From Stenomitos frigidus ULC18 (lineage in GTDB: Bacteria; Cyanobacteriota; Cyanobacteriia; Leptolyngbyales; Leptolyngbyaceae): a stretch of 64,000 nucleotides of DNA. The notes below the pieces were generated by a model, which did no database searches, was not told the origin of the DNA, and saw nothing but the letters and a program-made list of their open reading frames with translations. The position numbers and the translations under genes were made by a program. Position 1 is the first letter of the stretch, and each line of letters opens with the position of its first letter. Location of the stretch: assembly GCF_003003795.1 (NCBI RefSeq), contig NZ_PVWK01000061.1:1-64000 (forward strand). The letters are read 5' to 3'. Below are positions 31,805 to 40,951 of this stretch, in pieces.

Positions 31805-32626
31805 CTAATCTTTTATCCTTTCCGCGAGTCGAGCGGCGGTTCGCAAAATCTGACCTGCTAAGATGGCTGCGCCGAAGCCATTGTCGATATTGACAACCCC
31901 CACCCCAGCGGCACAGGAGTTCAGCATGGTGAGCAGAGGCGCTAGCCCATTGAAGCTGGCTCCGTAGCCAACACTGGTTGGCACAGCGACAACGGGGCAG
32001 TCTGCCAGCCCGGCAACGACGCTTGGCAACGCACCTTCCATCCCAGCGACAACAATGAGCACATCCGCTTCGACGATCGCCCAACGGTTTTCGAGTAGCC
32101 GATGAATGCCGGATACACCCACATCCCATAGACGATTGACCTTGAAGCCACACAGTTCAGCGGTGACGGCAGCTTCTTCGGCAACAGGTAGATCGACAGT
32201 GCCTGCGGAAAGAATGCTGATGGTGCCGGGGCGGGAGGATACGGAGTGAGGAACTGACGACTGACCGCTGACCGCTGACCGCTCATTTACTTTCAACGCA
32301 CAAATGCGTGCCGTAGCGTAATACTCCACATCTCGCACTCGTGCTTTCAGTTGGGCATACATGTCTGGCTCAATGCGAGTTGCCATCACAACAGCAGCAC
32401 GATCGCGCATCACTTCCATAATTTGAGCAATCTGATCCGGAGTTTTGCCCAAGCCCCAGATGAATTCAGGAAAGCCAGTACGCAAGGCGCGGTGGTGGTC
32501 AATGCGGGCGAAGTCTTCAACCGTTTCAAAATTCAGGTTTTTGAGTTTGTTGAACGCGACCTCTGGAGTCAGTTCACCAGCAGCAACGGCGTTAAGGAGA
32601 TGCTTGAGTTGTTCGGGTTGGGTCAT
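31805..32626 (-). CDS. larB: nickel-pincer cofactor synthase LarB-type carboxylase
   Basis: A 273-residue protein. The N-terminal half (LKHLLNAVAAGELTPEVAFN, DHHRALRTGFPEFIWGLGKT) is the LarB-specific domain. The C-terminal half is a PurE/AIR-carboxylase-like fold (ISILSAGTVDLPVAEEAAVT, WDVGVSGIHRLLENR, VVAGMEGALPSVVAGL). LarB carboxylates nicotinic acid adenine dinucleotide as the first step to the nickel-pincer cofactor. LarC and LarE are not in the window. About 18 residues at the domain junction (ERSAVSGQSSVPHSVSSR) come from an inserted repeat. ATG 32626 is preferred over a longer frame. It lies 81 bases downstream of the peptide-binding gene. Confidence 0.9.
   Translation of the reverse strand: MTQPEQLKHLLNAVAAGELTPEVAFNKLKNLNFETVEDFARIDHHRALRTGFPEFIWGLGKTPDQIAQIMEVMRDRAAVVMATRIEPDMYAQLKARVRDVEYYATARICALKVNERSAVSGQSSVPHSVSSRPGTISILSAGTVDLPVAEEAAVTAELCGFKVNRLWDVGVSGIHRLLENRWAIVEADVLIVVAGMEGALPSVVAGLADCPVVAVPTSVGYGASFNGLAPLLTMLNSCAAGVGVVNIDNGFGAAILAGQILRTAARLAERIKD
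32231..32285. repeat. repeat tract translated inside larB
   Basis: The tract CTGACCGCTGACCGCTGACC and flanking GAGGAACTGACGA words match intergenic repeats at 10750 and 57120. It is an in-frame insertion in the linker between the two LarB domains. Confidence 0.7.
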
Positions 32627-32707
32627 TGGGGAAGAGATGAGAGGTGAGAGGAGTAAGGAGTGAGGGGGACGAAGGAAACGTTCTCCCCATTGCCGATTCC
32701 CCACTCC

Positions 32708-34624
32708 CTACTCCCTAATTCTAAGTTCCTGAATATTCCACAGCCCCCAACTGGGCAAACCTGTGTACTTTAGTCCTTCGACTCGATCGCGGACGGCCAT
32801 CAAGGCACGATCGTTGACGAGATGGATCACTGGAAGCTGTTCTTGCACCACCCGCTGGAATTCGGCGTAGATGGCTTTGCGCTTCGTTGCGTCTAGCTCA
32901 CGTGCGCCACTGATGAAAAGGCGATCGATCGTCGTTTCCCAGTCTTTGGGTGCCCAACCCTGAACGGGAGGCTGTCCGGGCTGTGGCTTCAGGTTGAACG
33001 AATGGGAGGCACCACTGCTCACCCACAAATTTGAGGCGGCATGAGGTTCGATGCCGCCTGTAAAGCCGATCATGTGTGCATCCCAATCGCGCGAGTTGTT
33101 GACTTTCTCAATCAGCACATTGAAGTTGATGGGTCGATAGTCAACCTGAATGCCGATTTTGCCGAGGTCTTGCTGCACCTGGGCACCGATCGCCACACGG
33201 ACAGGATTATTCGCGTTGGTAATCAAGTTGAATCGGACACGATGATCATCCGCATCAAACAGTTGACCTTGAGCGTTGTACTTAAAGCCTGCCTGCTTCA
33301 GTAGGGTTTTGGCTTTTTCAGGGTCGTAGTGATAAACCTTGAGCCCTTCTTTAAGGAAGAAAGGGCTTTGTACAGAAATGGGTGAATCCTGGATGACGCC
33401 CAGGCCTCGAAAGAGGTTGTTATTGATGCGCTGGCGATCGATCCCATACGCCACTGCTTGCCGGAATGCCAATGTGTTGAACCAGCGTGATTTGATGGGA
33501 TCGACGAAGGGTTTGTCGTTTTTAGCCTTCGCTGTGTTCAGGTTAAAGGTGAGATAGAGCGTCCCCGACCACGGCCCCCCATCCTGGATGGTAAATTTGC
33601 CCCGTTTCTCTTCGCGCTTGAGCAAGGGCACGTACTCCGATCGCAATGGTCGGACATCGCCGATGACATCCATATCACCTGAACGAAACCGCAAGAGCTG
33701 CGTATCCAGGTTTTCCACAATTTGCCAAATGATGCGATCGATGTAAGGAAGCTGTTTACCCTGAGCATCTTTACGCCAGTAGTAGGGATTGCGGCGAAAG
33801 ACCAGGCGCTGACCAGCGATGTAGCGCTCCATCACATAGGGGCCGTTCACCACAATCTGCGTCGGGTCGGTATCAGTGCCCCAGGTGGAGAGAAACTTCA
33901 GGTTACCATCCGCACCTTTGGTTTTCAGCGTCTCGGCCAGCACATGCTTGGGCAAGATGACGATGCCGTCTGGTCCTGCTGTTGCGTTGAGCAAGGGCGC
34001 AAAGGGTTCCGGCAGGATGAATTCGACGCGCAGATCATCCAGCTTTCGCACGTCAGGATAGGCTTTGTTCACCCCAATTTGAATCCCTTCTTTAGCATCA
34101 GTCGGCACCTCTGGGTTTGCCACCACATCCCGGTACGTAAAGACCACATCATCCGCAGTGAGCGGTGCCCCATCCGACCATTTCAACCCAGGACGCAGCT
34201 TGAAAACTACCCGCTTGTTGTCGTCTGAAAACTGCCAGGACTCTGCTAACGCAGGCTCGATCGCACCAGTCACGCCGTTTGCAAGCGTCAGACATTCGTA
34301 GGTGAAGAGAAAAATGCTGGGAAAGGTGTTTTTGTTCGCAAAGTTGAAGGTGTTTGGGTCGGTGATGGTGCTCAGCACCAGTTGACTACCTTGCGCTGCT
34401 TGAGTGCGCCACTGATTTGGCTGACAGCCTGTGAGGGGAAGGGCAAGGACAATCGCCAAACCGATTGTAAGGATGGAAGCTCTGACCGGAACGGTTCTGA
34501 CCGAAATCCTGATACGACTCTCAAGCGTGCGATCGCCCTCCAAAACAAGCTTGGGGACGAAGCGGGCGATCGCCAACCAGAACCAATGGTGCAGAGCCTT
34601 AACCAGAGAAGCGACAGAAACCAT
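32708..34624 (-). CDS. ABC transporter substrate-binding lipoprotein, family 5
   Basis: A 638-residue oligopeptide/nickel-type periplasmic binding protein. The lipobox ALPLTGC places the lipid on Cys67 after a hydrophobic stretch at 50-66. The solute-binding domain follows: LSTITDPNTFNFANKNTFPS, AESWQFSDDNKRVVFKLRPG, LKWSDGAPLTADDVVFTYRD, and AVAYGIDRQRINNN, all DppA/OppA hallmarks. No permease or ATPase genes are next to it, so the protein is an orphan component. The 49 residues before the signal helix are longer than usual, but no better downstream ATG is visible. The ligand is likely a peptide. Confidence 0.88.
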   Translation of the reverse strand: MVSVASLVKALHHWFWLAIARFVPKLVLEGDRTLESRIRISVRTVPVRASILTIGLAIVLALPLTGCQPNQWRTQAAQGSQLVLSTITDPNTFNFANKNTFPSIFLFTYECLTLANGVTGAIEPALAESWQFSDDNKRVVFKLRPGLKWSDGAPLTADDVVFTYRDVVANPEVPTDAKEGIQIGVNKAYPDVRKLDDLRVEFILPEPFAPLLNATAGPDGIVILPKHVLAETLKTKGADGNLKFLSTWGTDTDPTQIVVNGPYVMERYIAGQRLVFRRNPYYWRKDAQGKQLPYIDRIIWQIVENLDTQLLRFRSGDMDVIGDVRPLRSEYVPLLKREEKRGKFTIQDGGPWSGTLYLTFNLNTAKAKNDKPFVDPIKSRWFNTLAFRQAVAYGIDRQRINNNLFRGLGVIQDSPISVQSPFFLKEGLKVYHYDPEKAKTLLKQAGFKYNAQGQLFDADDHRVRFNLITNANNPVRVAIGAQVQQDLGKIGIQVDYRPINFNVLIEKVNNSRDWDAHMIGFTGGIEPHAASNLWVSSGASHSFNLKPQPGQPPVQGWAPKDWETTIDRLFISGARELDATKRKAIYAEFQRVVQEQLPVIHLVNDRALMAVRDRVEGLKYTGLPSWGLWNIQELRIRE

Positions 34625-34926
34625 GCTGAGATGACTGAAGGGAAACTATTTCTCTACCAGTTTGCGTCTAAAACCTTTGCTTCGTGCACTGAAATCAGTA
34701 AAACTCCAGCATGATCCCGCTTGCAGTCCCCGAAAGGCAAGGCATTCAAGGGAATATCCTTCACAAATAAGGGGCTGAATGAAAAGGAATGCGATTCATC
34801 AACACACAGTGCCCACAAGTATACGGCGGGTAAGCGATGATGGTGGCATAACCGGATGCGCGATCGCAGTCCGCACACAACCGTCGCTTCACGCTAAAAA
34901 TCCGTTAAGGAGAGGGGAGGAGAGTT
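34625..34926. other. 302-base divergent intergenic region
   Basis: Contains the promoters of the peptide-binding lipoprotein (leftwards) and the small secreted protein (rightwards). Ends with AAGGAGAGGGGAGGAGAG, the ribosome site of the latter. No other feature seen. Confidence 0.4.
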
Positions 34927-35391
34927 ATGGCAAGTCGCTTGCAATGGAGTAGTTGGCTTGTTTCACTAGCCGTTTTGGGCGCGTTGCCGGCACTGGGACA
35001 GTCTAATTTTGGTGGGTTGACTTTGGGTGCCAATAAACAGTCGGGCACTTTAACAGGCTCTACGGGAGGAGCGACGTCGCTACCGGCCATTGTTAGTAAC
35101 CGCGATCGCAACAACAACAAGTGCCTCGGCTTTGGTGACCCGACTCCCGATCACATTCTGGTGCTGCAGCAAAATGTCCCTAGCCTCAAGCTGCGCGTCA
35201 ATAGTAGTGGTGGCGACACAACGCTAGTCGTTCAGGGTGCTCAGGGTGATGTTCGCTGCGGTGACGATTCCAAGGGTGGCAAAGATGCCAGCCTCACTGA
35301 TACTGACTGGCAAGCGGGTACCTATAAAATTTGGGTTGGCACTGCAACACCTGGTGTACGGCGAGACTACACGCTGTATGTGCGACCATAG
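34927..35391 (+). CDS. small secreted beta-rich protein
   Basis: A 154-residue protein with a signal peptide (SWLVSLAVLGALPALGQ, probable cleavage near residue 24). The mature part is Gly/Thr/Asp-rich with a beta-sandwich-like pattern: PDHILVLQQNVPSLKLRVNS, GDTTLVVQGAQGDVRCGDDS, WQAGTYKIWVGTATPGVRRD, YTLYV. This resembles the bacterial pre-peptidase C-terminal fold. Two Cys (near 67 and 111) could form a disulfide. Such proteins are common in cyanobacteria with no known role. The long purine ribosome site suggests strong translation. Confidence 0.7.
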   Translation: MASRLQWSSWLVSLAVLGALPALGQSNFGGLTLGANKQSGTLTGSTGGATSLPAIVSNRDRNNNKCLGFGDPTPDHILVLQQNVPSLKLRVNSSGGDTTLVVQGAQGDVRCGDDSKGGKDASLTDTDWQAGTYKIWVGTATPGVRRDYTLYVRP

Positions 35392-35468
35392 AGACGCAAA
35401 GCCTTGTGCCCCCACGTGAGGCAGGCAAATAATGGATCATTTTTTTCTGGAAAGCTCCTCAATGGCAG

Positions 35469-36536
35469 ATGGTTTCTAAGGATGTGCTGACCGGCTTTGT
35501 GGAGCGCTTGGCAAAGGGCGCGTCGCTGTCATCAGAAGATCGGCGGCAGCTAGAAGATCTGACCTTGCAGGACACTTCACGTGCGATCGCATTCGGCATC
35601 ATGCCTGAAACAGTCGGTGTGGTCTTGGAGGAGCGATCGCGCCTGCTGCAAACGGTTTATCCACAAATTGACCAATTTTGCCAGACGCATCCGACGCTTG
35701 CTGACCACTTGCTTGAAACCCTGTGGAACCTATGGCTACCGCTGGCAACCTGGTTAGCAGCAAAACGTCAGGCCAGCGATCGACCCTGGATTCAAGGCAT
35801 TCTGGGTGGACAGGGAACGGGCAAAACAACGCTGGGCGCAATCTTGACGCTGATACTGCGAGAGTACGGCTACCAGACTATCAGCCTTTCGTTGGATGAC
35901 CTTTACAAGACGCATCGCGATCGCCAGCAGCTGAGTCAAGCAGACCCACGACTGCTCTGGCGTGGCCCACCGGGCACGCATGATATTGCTTTGGGTCTTC
36001 AGACACTCGACGCGCTACGACAACCGACAGGCCAGACGATCGCCATTCCCCGCTTTGACAAAGCGCTACACAATGGTGCAGGCGATCGCACAACTCCGAC
36101 CATCATTAACGGCGCAGATATCGTGCTGTTTGAAGGCTGGTTTGTTGGTGTACGTCCTGTTGATCCAGTCGTTTTTGATCAGTCGATCGCACCGATCACA
36201 ACCGATGCCGATCGCACCTTTGCCCGTGATATGAACGCTGAACTGCACGACTACTTACCGCTTTGGGAACGGTTGGATAGCCTCCTAGTGCTTCAGCCAG
36301 TTGATTATCGACTCAGCCAACAGTGGCGGAAACAAGCAGAACAGCAAATGCGGGCGGACGGCAGACCGGGCATGAGCGATGCCGAAATTGATGCCTTCGT
36401 TGAGTATTTTTGGAAAGCCTTACATCCTGAACTCTTGATTAAACCATTGGTGACGCATCCAGACGAGGCCGATCTAGTGATCGAGATTCAGGCCGATCAC
36501 TCTGTAGGAGCGGTTTATCGAGGGGGCGCTTGCTGA
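35469..36536 (+). CDS. glyK: D-glycerate 3-kinase, plant type
   Basis: A 355-residue P-loop kinase that phosphorylates D-glycerate to 3-phosphoglycerate, the last step of photorespiration. The P-loop is ILGGQGTGKTTLG (about residue 117), followed by SLDDLYKTHRDRQQL, WRGPPGTHDI, IPRFDKALHNGAGDR and VLFEGWFVGVRP, all typical of the GLYK family. An N-terminal helical region of about 100 residues is also normal. The ATG at 35469 fits the family length; a near upstream ATG at 35462 is out of frame. It follows the secreted protein by 77 bases on the same strand. Confidence 0.92.
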   Translation: MVSKDVLTGFVERLAKGASLSSEDRRQLEDLTLQDTSRAIAFGIMPETVGVVLEERSRLLQTVYPQIDQFCQTHPTLADHLLETLWNLWLPLATWLAAKRQASDRPWIQGILGGQGTGKTTLGAILTLILREYGYQTISLSLDDLYKTHRDRQQLSQADPRLLWRGPPGTHDIALGLQTLDALRQPTGQTIAIPRFDKALHNGAGDRTTPTIINGADIVLFEGWFVGVRPVDPVVFDQSIAPITTDADRTFARDMNAELHDYLPLWERLDSLLVLQPVDYRLSQQWRKQAEQQMRADGRPGMSDAEIDAFVEYFWKALHPELLIKPLVTHPDEADLVIEIQADHSVGAVYRGGAC

Positions 36537-36596
36537 ATCGGGGTACGGCCGTGCCCCTACAGGATGTGTTGCTTTTGTCCGCTGCCTGCACTGAAC

Positions 36597-36776
36597 TTAT
36601 GGTTCTGTTCGCCATCCCAAACGTTCTAGATTCTGGCGTTGCCCACAAACCACCGTATTTGTTGAGGGGCAGTAAATAATGACACTCTCATAGAGGTCAA
36701 CTTTACGCACATAGCAATTGGTGGCCTGTTGTCCTAGCCGATCGCACACCACTTTTTGTCCAGCTTTCCACTTCAT
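36597..36776 (-). CDS. small four-cysteine protein
   Basis: A 59-residue minus-strand frame: MKWKAGQKVVCDRLGQQATN, CYVRKVDLYESVIIYCPSTN, then VVCGQRQNLERLGWRTEP. The alternation of polar and beta-branched residues and Cys11, Cys21, Cys36 and Cys44 suggest a compact beta protein, perhaps metal-binding or disulfide-bonded. ATG at 36776, TAA at 36599-36597. No strong ribosome site. Codon use, with GTGTGCGATCGG, looks native. The family is not recognised. It lies between glycerate kinase (convergent) and the flavodiiron genes (same strand). Confidence 0.6.
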   Translation of the reverse strand: MKWKAGQKVVCDRLGQQATNCYVRKVDLYESVIIYCPSTNTVVCGQRQNLERLGWRTEP

Positions 36777-36912
36777 CGCAGCATGCTATTGAGAATATCA
36801 CCGCTCCCAGATTAGGTGAAGCGGTGGTGAGCTACATCCTACGATCGGTCGCTTTAAAGATAGACTTTCTCGTCCAGTGAACTACATTTGCCAAGCGCTT
36901 GGCAGACATTTT

Positions 36913-36948
36913 GTGCAAGGAAATCTGGTTGTGCAAGGAAATCTGGTT
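36913..36948. repeat. 18-bp tandem duplication
   Basis: GTGCAAGGAAATCTGGTT occurs twice head to tail, 14 bases beyond the stop of the first flavodiiron gene. It looks like a recent slippage or duplication event. Confidence 0.8.
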
Positions 36949-36962
36949 TCTGCGTTGACGCC

Positions 36963-38834
36963 TCAATGCTGGAGGGCTGATTTGCGATGGTTAACGGCAG
37001 TCACACCCGCAGCATCTAAGACCTTGCCCTGATCAACCACGGCATAGAGCAGCCAATGATCGCCGCATTCTATCCGGTTTTGGACGGTGCATTCCAGGTA
37101 GGCAAGGGCGTCGCTGAGCACCGGACTACCATTGTTCGCTGTCTCAGTGGCGATCGCTGAAAACGGGTCTTCGCCTGGGCCAGGTGGTTTGAGAAAGTAG
37201 CGCCGAAGATTTTTTCCCTGCTTCAGAATGTTGAGGACGAATGGTTCGCCCGTATGTGCTAGAAGGTCGGCGGTCTGCTCTTTGGCGATCGCAATGGTCA
37301 ATCCGGGTGGGTTAAAGCTAGCTTGCGATACCCAGGAGGTCAGCACGCCCAGTTTGGTGTCGTCTTGTTGGGCAGTAAGGACGCATAGAGAACCCGTCAC
37401 TCGTCCGACTGCTTGCCCGGTGCGATCGGTTTGCCCATCGGCAGCCGTCTGATACGGTGCGCGAATCCGCTTCTCTTTGCGAAGGCTTTGGGCAAACTCA
37501 GTGCCTGCCGCTTCACATTGCTGCAACGTTTCATCTGTCGGCTTGAACTTGATCCGCAGCGTCTCAAACCCCAAACGATAGCCTGAGTCCTTCAGCTTCT
37601 CCTCAATCTGATCGACCGCTTCACCACTCCAGCCGTAGGAGCCAAAGACTCCTGCCAGGTGCGTTCTAGGAGCGGTCGATAAAATAATACCCAGAGCCGT
37701 CTGAATCTGTGTCGGTGCATGTCCGCCCAGCGTTGGCGAACCAATGACAAAACCGTCGCAGCGCTCAATCAGGCTAGTAATTTCGGCAGGGTCAGTGAAC
37801 TCACAGTTGACGCATTCTACCGACACACCCGTTTGCGCAATGCCTTTCGCGATCGCCTGCCCAATAGTCGCCGTGTTGCCGTAAGCAGAGGTATAGAGCA
37901 GCGCGACCATCAGGTCTTTTGTCTTCTGCTGTTGGCTCCACTCCCGATAGTCATAGGTCAGACGACTCAAGCTATAGCGCACCATCGGCCCGTGACCAGG
38001 CGCATAGAGTTTCGCTTTGGCAAAGGTCGCAAACTTATCCAGGGCCGCTTCGACCTGGCGGGTTTGAGCCGCATGAAGACAATCGAAATAGTAATGTCGG
38101 TCTTCATCCAACTGCTTCCAGTTTTCATCCAGGACTGCTTCATCGCAGATGTGCGCGCCAAAAAACTTATCGGTAAACAGAGTGCGAGTAGCAGGGTCGT
38201 AAGTGCAAAGGGCGTCATGCCAACGAGGAGTCGGCACAAACACAAACCGCAGTTCGTGTCCCTGGCCCAGATCCAGCACTTCATCCCCTCGAATCGGCTT
38301 GATCTGCGTGTCACTGTCTGCAAAGACCGCCCGTAGCGCGATCGCCGCTGGCTTTGAGCAAATGACCGTTGCTTGCGGTGCCAATGCCAGTAAGCGTTTC
38401 AACGTCGTGATGCGATTGGGATTCACATGCCCCACAATCACATAGTCCAGCGTTGCCAGATCTGTATGCTGCTGTACCTCTTTCAGAAAAATTTCGGTAA
38501 ACGACTCGCCTGGTGGATCAAGCAGCGCCACCTTGTCAGCCTGAATCAGATACGCATTGGCTGTGGTGCCCTTTTGCCGCCCATACTCCACCTCAAACTT
38601 GAGACGATCCCACGTGCGCGATCGCAGCACCGTTGTCCCATCTCCGATCGACGCGACCTGCACATCACGCGGTCGGGTGACGACAGCCACTGCCGCGTTT
38701 TCAATTTGCGCATCGTTGCCTACTGGTGCCTCTGTGATCGCGTCATGCACATCCGTTTCCTGCAACGCATCAGGCGACGGCGCAAACTTAAAGAAACTGG
38801 AAAGAGCTTTGAGGAATGAGTTGGAGGAAGACAT
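36963..38834 (-). CDS. flv1: flavodiiron protein, Flv1/Flv2 class
   Basis: A 623-residue three-domain protein: a metallo-beta-lactamase-like diiron domain (about 65-310), a flavodoxin domain (ALLYTSAYGNTATIGQAIA, from about 330) and a C-terminal flavin-reductase domain (from about 480). It partners a second Flv to reduce oxygen to water with electrons from photosystem I. The canonical HxExDH iron-ligand motif is replaced by GHVNPNR (His136, Asn138, Asn140), which marks the Flv1/Flv2 class. It lies downstream of the Flv3-class gene on the same strand. No sll0218-like gene intervenes, which favours Flv1 over Flv2. Confidence 0.85.
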   Translation of the reverse strand: MSSSNSFLKALSSFFKFAPSPDALQETDVHDAITEAPVGNDAQIENAAVAVVTRPRDVQVASIGDGTTVLRSRTWDRLKFEVEYGRQKGTTANAYLIQADKVALLDPPGESFTEIFLKEVQQHTDLATLDYVIVGHVNPNRITTLKRLLALAPQATVICSKPAAIALRAVFADSDTQIKPIRGDEVLDLGQGHELRFVFVPTPRWHDALCTYDPATRTLFTDKFFGAHICDEAVLDENWKQLDEDRHYYFDCLHAAQTRQVEAALDKFATFAKAKLYAPGHGPMVRYSLSRLTYDYREWSQQQKTKDLMVALLYTSAYGNTATIGQAIAKGIAQTGVSVECVNCEFTDPAEITSLIERCDGFVIGSPTLGGHAPTQIQTALGIILSTAPRTHLAGVFGSYGWSGEAVDQIEEKLKDSGYRLGFETLRIKFKPTDETLQQCEAAGTEFAQSLRKEKRIRAPYQTAADGQTDRTGQAVGRVTGSLCVLTAQQDDTKLGVLTSWVSQASFNPPGLTIAIAKEQTADLLAHTGEPFVLNILKQGKNLRRYFLKPPGPGEDPFSAIATETANNGSPVLSDALAYLECTVQNRIECGDHWLLYAVVDQGKVLDAAGVTAVNHRKSALQH

Positions 38835-38869
38835 GGTAGAGGTGAGGGGAGAGGGATAAGGGATGAAAC

Positions 38870-39031
38870 AAGGCTAAAGGTTAAAAGTTTTGAGTTTTGA
38901 GTTTTGAGTTTTGAATTTTGAGTGAAGTTAGAGGTGTAAGAGTTTTAAATTGTCTTACTACTCCCGACTCCCCACTCCCGACTCCCTTGTGATCTTCTAA
39001 CAACCAATAACTAACCACTAACCACTAACAA
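38870..39031. repeat. low-complexity tract between flavodiiron genes
   Basis: Contains GGCTAAAGGTTAAAAG, repeated GTTTTGAGTTTTGAG units, CCCGACTCCCCACTCCCGAC and CTAACCACTAACCACTAAC. It belongs to the dispersed repeat words of this genome and fills most of the gap between the two genes. Confidence 0.7.
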
Positions 39032-40777
39032 CTAATAATGGTTTCCCACCTTCCGATGATGCACTGCCGTCAGTCCGTCCTGGCTGGATAGTCGTCCTAC
39101 ATCGATCGTGCTGTAGACGATCCAATGATCGCTACACTCCATCCGGCTGGCCACTTCGCACTCTAGATAGGCTAAGGCGTCTGCCAGAATCGGTGAACCG
39201 TTGGTGGCGGGATAGGTTTTGATATCAACAAAGCGATCGGCTCCAGGGGCAAAGCGCTTCAAAAAGTGCCGCATCAAGGGCTGGTAGTTGCCTTCTTCCA
39301 GAATGTTGAGCACAAAGCGATCGCCCACGTGCATGAAGGATTCAATCGCCCGATCTTTCGCCACCGCGATCGTGATGCCCAACGGTTCGATGCTGGCTTG
39401 AGCGACCCAGGAGGCAAGCATCGCGCTGGAAGCGTTCCCTTTCTGGGCCGTGATGATGTAAAGCCCGCCGCTGAGCCGTCCCAGCGCCTTGTCTAAATCG
39501 CCATCAAGAGACTTCATCTGCTTGATGGTGCGATCGCGAGTCAGCCATTGCCCCATATCTGTGCCCGCTTCGTCGCAGAGCTGATAGACCGCTTCGGTCG
39601 GTGCTTCCTTAATGAGGATGGGTGGGAACGCTTCGGTTAAGCCGACATCTTGCAGTTTGTTGCGCAATAAATAGACAGACTCATCATCACCGCCGCCGCT
39701 TTCAAACAGCCCAAAAGACTGCTTCGCATGGGTCGCAGCCAGAACCGTGCCCAAGGCAGCTTTTGCAGTGGGCGCAAAGTCACCGGACTGAGGTGGCATT
39801 GCTATCACTACACCAGCGGCGATAGTGACCAGTTCACGAATTTCGTGCGGCTCTGCGGTGCGGAGATCCATCTGTTCGACCGCGACTCCAGTTTTCATTA
39901 CGCCCTGCACGATCGAGTGTGCCAACCGCTCCGCTTCACCATAGTCGGAGACATAGAACAGCGCGACCGTTGTAACCGCTTTGGCTTGCTCTTTGCTCCA
40001 CGTGCGGTAGCGTTCAACCAGTTCATGCAGGTTGTATTGCAGAAGTGGACCGTGCCCTGTCGCGATCGTCACTACTTCAGGCAAATCGCCCATGCGCTTC
40101 AGGGCAGAGAGCACCGATCGCGCGTTGGGACCCATCAAGCAGTCGTAGTAGTAGCGGAAGTCGTGCTCAATAAGTTCCAAATCCTCGTCGAAGGTAGAAT
40201 CGTCGCAGTAATGCATCCCAAACGCATCACAGGTAAACAGCACCTGCGTTTTGTGGTCGTAGGTAAAGATGGTGTCAGGCCAGTGCAGATTGGGCGCAGA
40301 CACAAATTCCAGGATGTGACCGTCGCCGAGATCGAGGCGATCGCCATTCTTCACCAGCTTCCGCTCAAAGGGTTGATGCACCAGATCTTCAAGAAACTGG
40401 ATCGCCACTTTTGCGCCCACTACCGTTATGTGGGGAGCCAGCTTGAGCAGGTCTGCCACCAAGCCGCTGTGATCTGGCTCAGTGTGGCTAATGATCAGGT
40501 AATCAATCTCAGCCGGATCAATCAAACCCTTCAGGGTATCCAGATAGAGCTGCCGAAACTTTTCGTGGGAGGTATCAACCAGGGCAACTTTCTTACCACA
40601 AATGAGAAACGAGTTGTAGGTTGTGCCGTTGTTGAGCGCAAATTCAATGTCGAAGCGTTCTCGATCCCAGTCCAAACAGCGGATGGCGGTTGTATCGGTG
40701 GTGCCAACGCCGTCTGGGTGTGCCAATGCAACGGTCTCCAGGGTCAATCGTTGAACCCGCTCGGTGAGTGCTACCAT
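39032..40777 (-). CDS. flv3: flavodiiron protein, Flv3/Flv4 class
   Basis: A 581-residue protein with diiron, flavodoxin (ALFYVSDYGEAERLAHSIV) and flavin-reductase domains. The diiron ligand motif SHTEPDHSG (His98, Glu100, Asp102, His103) is intact, as expected for the Flv3/Flv4 class. Together with the downstream Flv1-class protein it would form the heteromer that protects photosystem I during light fluctuation. GGGAGG lies before the ATG. An imperfect palindrome TGTAACGTGTTACA (40811-40824) lies 34 bases upstream. Flv3 and Flv4 cannot be fully separated by eye; the gene order favours Flv3. Confidence 0.87.
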   Translation of the reverse strand: MVALTERVQRLTLETVALAHPDGVGTTDTTAIRCLDWDRERFDIEFALNNGTTYNSFLICGKKVALVDTSHEKFRQLYLDTLKGLIDPAEIDYLIISHTEPDHSGLVADLLKLAPHITVVGAKVAIQFLEDLVHQPFERKLVKNGDRLDLGDGHILEFVSAPNLHWPDTIFTYDHKTQVLFTCDAFGMHYCDDSTFDEDLELIEHDFRYYYDCLMGPNARSVLSALKRMGDLPEVVTIATGHGPLLQYNLHELVERYRTWSKEQAKAVTTVALFYVSDYGEAERLAHSIVQGVMKTGVAVEQMDLRTAEPHEIRELVTIAAGVVIAMPPQSGDFAPTAKAALGTVLAATHAKQSFGLFESGGGDDESVYLLRNKLQDVGLTEAFPPILIKEAPTEAVYQLCDEAGTDMGQWLTRDRTIKQMKSLDGDLDKALGRLSGGLYIITAQKGNASSAMLASWVAQASIEPLGITIAVAKDRAIESFMHVGDRFVLNILEEGNYQPLMRHFLKRFAPGADRFVDIKTYPATNGSPILADALAYLECEVASRMECSDHWIVYSTIDVGRLSSQDGLTAVHHRKVGNHY

Positions 40778-40810
40778 ACCTGCCTCCCTGTCTAAAGACG
40801 TTTGGGTTTC

Positions 40811-40824
40811 TGTAACGTGTTACA
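40811..40824. promoter_or_regulatory. dyad upstream of flavodiiron operon
   Basis: TGTAACGTGTTACA is a 6+6 inverted repeat with a 2-base centre, 34 bases before the flv3 start codon. It could be an operator. It does not fit the NtcA form GTA-N8-TAC, because the spacing is six. Confidence 0.4.
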
Positions 40825-40951
40825 CCTCTATTATTGGTGTGCGATCGCGATCTGTAAAGTTTTGTTAGGTAAACCTACTCATCAGCTACAGTTATCATTA
40901 CCGTCCTCACAGCTAACCTGCACAACATAGCGCCATTGTTGAGCGGTAGCC

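Noticed and set aside
39728-40795. 355-codon open frame on the plus strand
   Set aside because: It is antisense to the flavodiiron gene, which has clear motifs throughout; the long open frame is a codon-bias shadow.
40811-40824. Dyad considered as an NtcA site
   Set aside because: NtcA needs GTA-N8-TAC; here the spacer is six bases.
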